A stretch of DNA of 8,605 nucleotides from Bryobacterales bacterium (lineage in GTDB: Bacteria > Acidobacteriota > Terriglobia > Bryobacterales > Bryobacteraceae). Below, piece after piece: positions 1 to 6,203 of this stretch. Positions within the stretch are counted from its first letter, which is position 1; every line of letters starts with the position of its first letter. The stretch spans positions 176-8,780 of the forward strand of contig PLMF01000138.1 in the NCBI GenBank assembly GCA_003142355.1, written 5' to 3'. Under the pieces are notes generated by a model. The model had not been told where the DNA came from, ran no database searches, and saw only the letters and a list, made by a program, of their open reading frames with translations. The translations under genes and the position numbers were made by a program.

Positions 1-10
1 GGTGGCGTAG

Positions 11-2073
<2,063 letters not shown>

Positions 2074-2080
2074 GCAGTCG

Positions 2081-2108
2081 GGCAGGCCATCGTTTCTTGT
2101 GGCCTGCC
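2081..2108 (+). terminator. Hairpin downstream of gpmA, candidate terminator
   Basis: Perfect 8-bp inverted repeat, GGCAGGCC (2081–2088) and GGCCTGCC (2101–2108), with a 12-base loop. An extra A–T and a G·T pair can form inside. It begins eight bases after the gpmA stop, the expected place to end the eno–gpmA transcript. No T-tract follows, so it is either a non-canonical terminator or a 3'-end stabilising hairpin. A small CGGG-AA-CCCG repeat follows at 2110–2119. Confidence 0.5.
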
Positions 2109-2287
2109 TCGGGAACCCGTGCGGCGGGCTAACACCGGCTCGGAACGGAGAGTATCAGGGCGACTGGCTCTGTTGTGGCGGCGGAGCCGTGGAGATCAGG
2201 TTCAGATTGGATCGAGGTCGCGTGATCGTGACCGGGACATATTATGATCCAAAGGCGCACGACTGGCCAGAGAACCGTAAACAATAG
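2099..2287 (+). CDS. Hypothetical short ORF, doubtful
   Basis: A 62-codon open frame in the 257-base gap between gpmA and the convergent RES toxin gene. I do not recognise the product. It has three cysteines close to the N-terminus and middle, then a stretch (VEIRFRLDRGRVIVTGTYYD) with alternating character that could form beta strands. The GTG start lies inside the hairpin after gpmA and has no Shine–Dalgarno sequence. Third-position GC looks lower than in the neighbouring core genes. It may be a spurious frame or the remains of a gene; it has no visible partner. Apart from this frame I see nothing coding in 2074–2330. Confidence 0.2.
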   Translation: MACLGNPCGGLTPARNGEYQGDWLCCGGGAVEIRFRLDRGRVIVTGTYYDPKAHDWPENRKQ

Positions 2288-2330
2288 AACGGACTGCGGA
2301 TCTGCGCCCGGGACGCCTCGATTTCTGCGT

Positions 2331-2795
2331 CTACCTGAAGAACCGCAAATCGTACTGAAAAGGCTCCGCGGGGTTCACCCGGATCTTCGCGAAGGCCGCG
2401 TGCCGCGGATTGATGAGCCAATTGGATTCGGACGGGGCGAGAACCGAGGGGACGATCAGCACCGCCGCGCGCGCCCTGTCCACGAATTTGTCTCCGATCA
2501 CGGCGAGGGCCGGCGGCGCCGGAACTTGCCGCCAGCCCCGCGGTAGTTGCCTGGGACCGATCGAGATTCGGGGTAGGCTGTCCGGAACATCCGCGGTGAC
2601 CACCACCAGATCCCTGGGCGGATCCTCGGGATCAATGTGGACAAAGTACTCCACAATCGCCAACGATAAGTGCTCGGCCGCGTAGGCGAGCCGCACACCC
2701 GGGCTCGACCAGCGTCCACCAAAGCGATAGGCGCCTTCGCCGTCGAACGGCTTCTTCGAATACGGCTTCCGGAGGATTCGGTATACCCGGGTCAA
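2331..2795 (-). CDS. RES-domain toxin of a type II toxin–antitoxin system
   Basis: 154-residue cytoplasmic protein that is almost entirely a RES domain. Characterised RES toxins act on NAD+ (MbcT-type phosphorolysis or hydrolysis) or ADP-ribosylate a target (ParT), and are held inactive by the partner antitoxin. Visible family positions are an N-terminal YRI with Arg6, a GGRW segment with Arg28, Tyr38 in YAAEHLSLAIVEYF with Ser44 and Glu49, and near the C-terminus APSESNWLINPRH with Ser122, Asn129 and His132. The RES active-site set (Arg, Tyr, Glu, Ser) therefore looks intact. The start is a TTG that overlaps the antitoxin stop as TTGA, preceded by GGCGGAG four bases upstream, so translation is probably coupled. 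The gene converges on gpmA. Which of the known RES chemistries applies cannot be read from the sequence. Confidence 0.88.
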   Translation of the reverse strand: MTRVYRILRKPYSKKPFDGEGAYRFGGRWSSPGVRLAYAAEHLSLAIVEYFVHIDPEDPPRDLVVVTADVPDSLPRISIGPRQLPRGWRQVPAPPALAVIGDKFVDRARAAVLIVPSVLAPSESNWLINPRHAAFAKIRVNPAEPFQYDLRFFR

Positions 2796-3229
2796 CTGAC
2801 TCCGCCGTACGCGATCCGGCCCAGAACATTCTCAACCGCCCGGGCTCCGGGTTCAGTATCGATCAACCTCAGTGGAATCTGCCCGCCCAGCGCCCGGTTG
2901 GGACGCTTGAGCCATCGTGTTGCCGCCTGGTCGTCGCCCAGATAGTGTTTGGCCAAGGCGACAATCCGCACCAGCCGGTACACACGGTCCGACTCAAACC
3001 GCGCCAATCGCCCCTCGCGGCGGCGCCGTTGGAGGCTGCGGGCCGACAGATCCAGACTTGCAGCCAACTCGCCCAGTGTTATGCCGGCCGATTGCGCGAC
3101 TTCTTTGAGCACTTTCTGGGGGAAGCCCTCGCGAATGGCTGCCTGGAGATCCGTTTCCGTGCGCAGAGTTCTGCCGAGAACCGGCTCGCCGCCCAGCTCT
3201 TTCGCAACGGCATGAAGTTCGTTTACCAT
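2792..3229 (-). CDS. Xre/MbcA/ParS-type antitoxin (DUF2384)
   Basis: 145-residue antitoxin partner of the RES toxin. A helix-turn-helix region occupies roughly residues 35–75, with GITLGELAASLDLSARSLQRR as the recognisable part and RRRREG just after. The C-terminal half is the toxin-binding domain with the signature RVYRLVRIVALAKHYLGDDQAATRWLKRPNRALGG, followed by PLRLIDTEPGARAVENVLGRIAYG. Such antitoxins block the RES active site with their C-terminus and usually repress their own operon. The order antitoxin first, toxin second, with a four-base overlap, is typical for this class. The ATG has no Shine–Dalgarno sequence and lies ten bases after a consensus TATAAT, so the mRNA may be nearly leaderless. 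A 10-bp palindrome sits just upstream of that hexamer. Confidence 0.9.
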   Translation of the reverse strand: MVNELHAVAKELGGEPVLGRTLRTETDLQAAIREGFPQKVLKEVAQSAGITLGELAASLDLSARSLQRRRREGRLARFESDRVYRLVRIVALAKHYLGDDQAATRWLKRPNRALGGQIPLRLIDTEPGARAVENVLGRIAYGGVS

Positions 3230-3239
3230 TCTGTCGTAT

Positions 3240-3245
3240 ATTATA
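3240..3245 (-). promoter_or_regulatory. -10 box of the Xre–RES operon
   Basis: On the minus strand this is a perfect TATAAT, ten bases before the antitoxin ATG. Standard spacing puts the transcription start about four bases ahead of the ATG. No good -35 hexamer is seen at 16–18 bases; a weak TTCGCC lies 19 bases upstream. AT-rich sequence is rare in this GC-rich DNA, which strengthens the call. Confidence 0.6.
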
Positions 3246-3247
3246 GC

Positions 3248-3257
3248 GCCAATTGGC
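3248..3257. promoter_or_regulatory. Palindrome GCCAATTGGC, possible operator
   Basis: Perfect 10-bp palindrome two bases upstream of the antitoxin -10 box, within the promoter spacer. Its position fits an autorepressor site for the Xre-type antitoxin, whose family usually represses its own operon. No second copy is visible nearby, so the assignment is tentative. Confidence 0.35.
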
Positions 3258-3287
3258 CGTCGCCGGCGAAGCCCGTCCGGCCTGCTG

Positions 3288-4445
3288 CTACAGCGCCACC
3301 ACGGCGGCGCTGACGGGCCTCTCCCCCACCGGGATCATCGTGAATAGCGGGGCCGGTTTGTAGCGGTAGCGCGCGGCCAGCGAGAAAATGCGGATCACCG
3401 CCATGTCGCCGGATTTTTCGTTGAGCACGAGCGCGTACTGTTTGTCGGGGGTGACGAGGATACAGCCCGGCTGCCGGCCCACCTGGATCAGCGCTACCTT
3501 CCGGCGCGTATCGACATCGAAGACCATAACGCTGCTCTCCGGGTTCGCCACCAGGAGGTAAGAGGGCGACGTGTCGGTGATTGCCATGACGCCCGGCGCG
3601 TGGCCCGCGAGAATGGTCTCTTCGACTTCGGTCTGGTACGGGTAGACGATCACCACGGCGTCCATGCCGTCGCCGCTGATGAAAAGCTGGCCGCCATCGG
3701 GCGTGAAACAGAAGTGGCGTGGTTCGAGCGGCAGCGGCAGACGCACCACGGTCTTCCCGGTGGAAACATCGAAGATGGTGACGCTGCGCTCGGGCCGGCT
3801 GCCGGCGATCAACTGTTTGCCATCCGCCTGGAACCGGACGATGGATGGCTCGGCGCCGGCCGCGATGGTCCGCTCGATGGCGGCGCTGCTGAGAGACGCC
3901 AGGACGATGCGGCGGTCCTGCCGGCTGGCGATGGCGGCCTGGTCGTCGCGGCTGAGATCGAAGCTGTCGGGAGGTGCGGAAAGGCGTATGCGGCGGGCGG
4001 GGCGCAGGGAATCGAGCGGCAGTTCGACCAGCGCCGCGGGATCGCGGTATAAAACCCAAAGCGCATCGCCGCCAGGGGAAACCTGCATGTCGACCGCCTG
4101 GCTGCCGGCGCGCGCGGTGCGGCCGACTTCGAGCGAGGCGGCGTCGATTTCGTACACCGTGCCGCCCTGCGGTGCCAGCACGAATACCACGGGATGCTGA
4201 GGGTGCCGCAGGACAACCGTGGGGGCGGCGTCGAGGTGGATCTGCTTGCGGACGCGGAAGCTGCTGAGATCGACGACGCCCACCGAGCGCCCGTCCTGGT
4301 TGGCGACGAAGCAGTAGCCCGGAAAGCGCGTGGCCTTGGGTTTGCGGCAGCCGGCGAGAGCCATGGCGGGGGAGAGCAGCAGGGTTCGCCGGGAAATCGG
4401 GCAGCGGGCCACGTTCTCTATTCTACGGTGGTGCGCGCCGCGCAT
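3288..4445 (-). CDS. Seven-bladed beta-propeller (YVTN-like) lipoprotein
   Basis: Probably a membrane-anchored extracytoplasmic protein; its substrate or partner is unknown. The signal region reads PISRRTLLLSPAMALAGC: a twin-arginine-like SRRTLLL followed by a lipobox ending LAGC. The mature part is a series of roughly 40–45-residue repeats of the YVTN/surface-antigen type, for example FVANQDGRSVGVVDLSS, IAGSRPERSVTIFDVSTGK, FISGDGMDAVVIVYPYQTE, LVANPESSVMVFDVDTRRK and ALVLNEKSGDMAVIRIFS, consistent with about seven blades. I chose the ATG at 4445 (385 aa). A GTG at 4412 (374 aa, Cys22 in the lipobox) gives a shorter signal peptide and has a TAGAAT seven bases upstream, so it is a real alternative. 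Longer frames run through the tRNA and are not credible. It lies 58 bases upstream of the Xre–RES operon on the same strand. Confidence 0.82.
   Translation of the reverse strand: MRGAHHRRIENVARCPISRRTLLLSPAMALAGCRKPKATRFPGYCFVANQDGRSVGVVDLSSFRVRKQIHLDAAPTVVLRHPQHPVVFVLAPQGGTVYEIDAASLEVGRTARAGSQAVDMQVSPGGDALWVLYRDPAALVELPLDSLRPARRIRLSAPPDSFDLSRDDQAAIASRQDRRIVLASLSSAAIERTIAAGAEPSIVRFQADGKQLIAGSRPERSVTIFDVSTGKTVVRLPLPLEPRHFCFTPDGGQLFISGDGMDAVVIVYPYQTEVEETILAGHAPGVMAITDTSPSYLLVANPESSVMVFDVDTRRKVALIQVGRQPGCILVTPDKQYALVLNEKSGDMAVIRIFSLAARYRYKPAPLFTMIPVGERPVSAAVVAL
4420..4425 (-). promoter_or_regulatory. Possible -10 box (TAGAAT) of the beta-propeller gene
   Basis: Minus-strand TAGAAT, one mismatch from TATAAT, seven bases before the GTG at 4412. 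If used, transcription would start within a base or so of that GTG, giving a leaderless mRNA and favouring the shorter start. No clear -35 hexamer accompanies it. Confidence 0.3.
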
Positions 4446-4471
4446 GTTATTCTGGTGAGAGCCTCCGCGCC

Positions 4472-4561
4472 GGAGAGATGGCCGAGTGGTTGAAGGCGCA
4501 CGCTTGGAAAGCGTGTATAGGGGAAACTCTATCGAGGGTTCGAATCCCTCTCTCTCCGCCA
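4472..4561 (+). tRNA. tRNA-Ser (anticodon GGA)
   Basis: Complete class II tRNA of 90 bases. Acceptor stem GGAGAGA (4472–4478) pairs with TCTCTCC (4551–4557). The discriminator is G, and the CCA end is encoded (4559–4561). The D arm begins GCCGAGTGG. The anticodon stem CACGC/GCGTG encloses the loop TTGGAAA with anticodon GGA at 4506–4508, which reads UCC and UCU. A long variable arm (about 4516–4532) separates it from the T arm GAGGG-TTCGAAT-CCCTC. The long variable arm and GGA anticodon make serine certain. The HigBA module follows downstream, but I found no repeated copy of the tRNA 3' end that would mark an attachment site. Confidence 0.98.
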
Positions 4562-4639
4562 TGACTTGTTTTCCCACGTTGCCGCCTGCGGCGCGGGTCT
4601 GAACGCAAAGAGAAGCAACCGGCCCAGCTTGACCTGCTG

Positions 4640-4656
4640 GTTCCATATATGGGAAC
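4640..4656. promoter_or_regulatory. Palindrome over the higB start, candidate HigA operator
   Basis: GTTCC (4640–4644) and GGAAC (4652–4656) flank ATATATG, and the core CCATATATGG (4643–4652) is a perfect 10-bp palindrome. It covers the higB ATG at 4649. Antitoxins of the HigA type usually bind palindromes in their own promoter region, so this is the natural operator candidate. A TTGACC at 4629–4634 resembles a -35 box, but no -10 hexamer lies at the right distance. Confidence 0.45.
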
Positions 4657-4951
4657 TTGGGGTGCGAGAATCGTCGGTAAACGGCGGATTCGGGACTTCG
4701 GGACGCGCTTCCCAAATGCGGCCGAGCCGCTCAAGCACTGGGCAAACTCTGTCCAGGCTGCGGCGTGGAAGAACCCCGGCGCGCTGAGGGCACACTTCGG
4801 CTCCGCCGACTTCGTGGGCGATCTGACGGTGTTCAATGTGGGCGGGAACAAGTATCGGTTGGTCGCGTTCGTTCACTATCTACGCCAGATCGTCTACATC
4901 CAGCACATTCTCACGCACGAGGAGTACGACGAGGGGGAATGGAAGCTATGA
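4649..4951 (+). CDS. higB: HigB-family mRNA interferase toxin
   Basis: 100-residue toxin of the HigB/RelE-ParE fold. Family members are ribosome-dependent or free endoribonucleases that cut mRNA and arrest growth until neutralised by the antitoxin. Visible family landmarks are the N-terminal basic segment [28 protein letters not shown], the highly typical [21 protein letters not shown] (residues 52–72), [18 protein letters not shown] with His90, Glu92, Tyr93 and Asp94, and a short C-terminal tail. The length matches the family (about 95–105). The ATG lies inside a palindrome and lacks a good Shine–Dalgarno sequence, so expression may be weak or tied to repressor release. The stop overlaps the higA ATG by four bases (ATGA). 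Toxin-first order is typical of hig modules. The putative active residues all look present. Confidence 0.92.
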   Translation: MGTWGARIVGKRRIRDFGTRFPNAAEPLKHWANSVQAAAWKNPGALRAHFGSADFVGDLTVFNVGGNKYRLVAFVHYLRQIVYIQHILTHEEYDEGEWKL

Positions 4952-5361
4952 GCACCACGATTGAAGACCTCGACCTGAAACGGTATGGGCGACTTCTGGC
5001 CCGAGCGGTTCCGAAGGTCATCAAGACGGAGGAGGAGAACGAACGCGCTCTCGCCATTGTCGAATCCCTGATGGAGAAGGGCGAAGAAAACATGACGGCG
5101 GAGGAGGACGCGCTCCTCGAACTCCTGACGGACCTGATTCACGATTTCGAGGAGAAGGCGTACCCAATACCGAAGTCCGAGCCGCACAGGCTGGTTGCGT
5201 TTCTGCTGGAACAACGCGGGCTAGCCCCCAAAGATCTTTGGCCCGTAGTCGGCTCCAAGAGCCGGGTGTCGGAGATCCTTGGCGGAAAACGGCCCATGAC
5301 GAAGGAGCAGGCAAAGAAAGTCGCCGAGTTTTTTCATGTCGGCGTGGATTTGTTTATTTGA
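4948..5361 (+). CDS. higA: HigA-family antitoxin, helix-turn-helix
   Basis: 137-residue antitoxin and probable autorepressor paired with HigB. The N-terminal two thirds are acidic and helical (EEENERALAIVESLMEKGEE, then EEDALLELLTDLIHDFEEK), as in the subgroup that carries an N-terminal extension for toxin binding. The C-terminal part, residues about 78–137, is a Cro/CI-type helix-turn-helix: HRLVAFLLEQRGL, then VVGSKSRVSEILGGKRPMTKEQAKKVAEFFHV. The start is the ATG inside the ATGA overlap with higB; AGGGGG lies ten bases upstream. The same frame is open further upstream but that part reads through higB out of register. The last eight bases overlap the end of a convergent short ORF on the minus strand. 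No terminator is visible between them. Confidence 0.92.
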   Translation: MSTTIEDLDLKRYGRLLARAVPKVIKTEEENERALAIVESLMEKGEENMTAEEDALLELLTDLIHDFEEKAYPIPKSEPHRLVAFLLEQRGLAPKDLWPVVGSKSRVSEILGGKRPMTKEQAKKVAEFFHVGVDLFI

Positions 5362-5509
5362 GTCGTATTCGCCGGCTCGACCCAGAATCGCGGAGTTCGA
5401 TCAGGATATTCAGACGCTCCTCCGGGGACATCGCCGCGTCATCGCGCGCGTCGGCCTTATCGGCGTCCTCGAGGCCGGCAAACACCTTCACCGTTTTCTC
5501 CACGCTCAT
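5354..5509 (-). CDS. Small antitoxin-like protein, possibly truncated
   Basis: 51-residue product starting MSVEKTVKVF and containing AGLEDADKADARDDAAMSPEERLNILIELRD. The pattern of a short beta start, an acidic 'EADxAD' helix and a 'SPEERLxILxEL' helix resembles, from memory, small proteins encoded next to putative nucleotidyltransferase toxins. Those relatives usually continue with a longer basic tail, whereas this one stops soon after SSRRIRLK, so it may be shortened. No toxin partner is encoded on this strand: downstream lies higA in convergent orientation (8-base overlap), and upstream a hairpin and an unrelated secreted protein. CATAAT abuts the ATG, so the GTG at 5503 could be a leaderless start instead. 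Open frame continues upstream to 5602, but that part is arginine-rich and unconvincing. Confidence 0.5.
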   Translation of the reverse strand: MSVEKTVKVFAGLEDADKADARDDAAMSPEERLNILIELRDSGSSRRIRLK

Positions 5510-5554
5510 ATTATGGCCCGTTGGGCGCCGCCGCCCGGCAATGGTGGACAACAC

Positions 5555-5598
5555 GTCCTGCCGCTCGCTTATGGCGCGCCGCCGGCGGGCGGCAGGAC
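5555..5598 (-). terminator. Strong hairpin after the secreted-protein gene
   Basis: A perfect 10-bp inverted repeat, GTCCTGCCGC (5555–5564) with GCGGCAGGAC (5589–5598). It extends by a G·T, three further pairs and another G·T to a 15-bp stem (5555–5569 with 5584–5598) around a 14-base loop. Read on the minus strand it begins 16 bases after the TGA of the secreted-protein gene, so a terminator is the natural role. The following sequence is only mildly T-rich (GTGTTGTCC). The remaining bases between here and 5509 hold nothing I recognise. Confidence 0.55.
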
Positions 5599-5614
5599 CC
5601 ATCCGCGACGCCCC

Positions 5615-5983
5615 TCAGCGAATCGCCTGTCCGGTGGCTGTCGCAGCATCCGGCTCGCCGGCGCCCAGCACCAGCTTCAGATTGGTGTTGCCCAAACGGA
5701 TCTCCCGGAGCTCGTTCTTGCCGCCGGTGACGTGGTAGCGTACCGCCGTGGCCGGATACTTGGCGTCGACCTTCTCCAGTCTGGCCGGGACGGTGATGGC
5801 GGTCTTGCCGTCCTTGATCACGAAACTGGAATCCTTTACATCTATGTCGTACGTGCCGGCCTTCAGTTCGGTCCCGGCCACAACCATGGGACTGGCCAGG
5901 TTCACAGAGTATGTCTTGGCGTTGGCAGTGGCTAACGCCCCAAGCAGGAACAGGGAAGCAAACGTTACAGCAGCTTTCTTCAT
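5615..5983 (-). CDS. Small secreted protein, uncharacterised
   Basis: 122-residue protein with a clear Sec signal peptide: MKK, a hydrophobic stretch AAVTFASLFLLGALAT, then cleavage after ANA (residue 22). The mature part of about 100 residues begins KTYSVNLASPMVVAGTELKAGTYDIDV and continues with alternating beta-type segments (SSFVIKDGKTAITVPARLE, ATAVRYHVTGGKNELREIRLG, NLKLVLGAG). No catalytic motif or membrane anchor is visible. I recognise the pattern as a family of small exported proteins common in Acidobacteriota, but no function is known to me. The ATG is chosen because GGAGAG lies seven bases upstream and the signal peptide starts there; open frame continues upstream to 6124 without signal-like sequence. 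The gene is divergent from the HTH–TPR regulator, and a strong hairpin follows its stop. Confidence 0.85.
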   Translation of the reverse strand: MKKAAVTFASLFLLGALATANAKTYSVNLASPMVVAGTELKAGTYDIDVKDSSFVIKDGKTAITVPARLEKVDAKYPATAVRYHVTGGKNELREIRLGNTNLKLVLGAGEPDAATATGQAIR

Positions 5984-6081
5984 GACCGTCTCTCCATTCT
6001 TGTCGGCTGGTTGGCGGATAGGCGATGCACTTCCGCAAACCGTCGTAGGGGTAGACGACTCTCTGCCGGCGATCTCTCCTT

Positions 6082-6118
6082 GCCGTTGTTTGCCGGCCCG
6101 GGTATGGCAAACAATGGC
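6082..6118. repeat. Imperfect inverted repeat GCCGTTGTTTGCC / GGCAAACAATGGC
   Basis: Thirteen-base arms at 6082–6094 and 6106–6118 pair along their whole length, with one G·T, across an 11-base loop containing CCCGGG. The right arm is the start of the phased direct-repeat array. It lies between two divergent genes and could be a dimer binding site or a hairpin in the leader of the minus-strand gene. Confidence 0.6.
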
Positions 6119-6143
6119 GAACAATGGCGTACTTTGGCGTATT
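6104..6143. repeat. Four phased 10-bp direct repeats (WTGGCRWAYW)
   Basis: Consecutive units are ATGGCAAACA (6104–6113), ATGGCGAACA (6114–6123), ATGGCGTACT (6124–6133) and TTGGCGTATT (6134–6143). TGGC is invariant, and similarity decays from left to right. A 10-bp period is about one helical turn, so a protein would meet every copy on the same face of the DNA. The array lies 60–100 bases upstream of the expected transcript start of the HTH–TPR gene and about 120 bases upstream of the divergent secreted-protein gene, so it could control either or both. Confidence 0.6.
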
Positions 6144-6169
6144 ACCTGCCGAAAAAACCCCCGGGTGAC

Positions 6170-6197
6170 GGAACTTTTGCGTACCGGATTCGTCTGA
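6170..6197 (+). promoter_or_regulatory. ECF (sigma-E-like) promoter of the HTH–TPR gene
   Basis: GGAACTT (6170–6176), 15 bases, then GTCTGA (6192–6197). This agrees with the known sigma-E type consensus, GGAACTT at -35 and TCTGA at -10 spaced about 16 bases. Transcription would start around 6203–6204, at the annotated GTG. No sigma factor gene is in the window, so the cognate factor is unknown. Confidence 0.5.
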
Positions 6198-6203
6198 GTG
6201 TAG

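Noticed and set aside
2312..2331. Terminator after the RES toxin gene
   Set aside because: GACGC/GCGTC forms only a five-base stem with no T-tract, and overlaps the stop codon; too weak to call.
3241..4059. 272-codon minus-strand frame overlapping the beta-propeller gene
   Set aside because: Same strand, other register; the translation is Arg/Pro/His-rich and has none of the repeat pattern seen in the true frame.
4446..4715. N-terminal extension of the beta-propeller frame through the tRNA
   Set aside because: It would read antisense through tRNA-Ser and place the lipoprotein signal deep inside the protein, so the start must lie at 4445 or 4412.
4472..5361. tRNA-Ser plus HigBA as an integrated mobile element
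   Set aside because: No integrase, no transposase, and no second copy of the tRNA 3' end is visible in the window. Adjacency alone is not evidence of integration.
6082..6143. CRISPR array
   Set aside because: The units are 10 bp long and adjacent without unique spacers, and no cas gene is present, so this is an operator-like tandem repeat.
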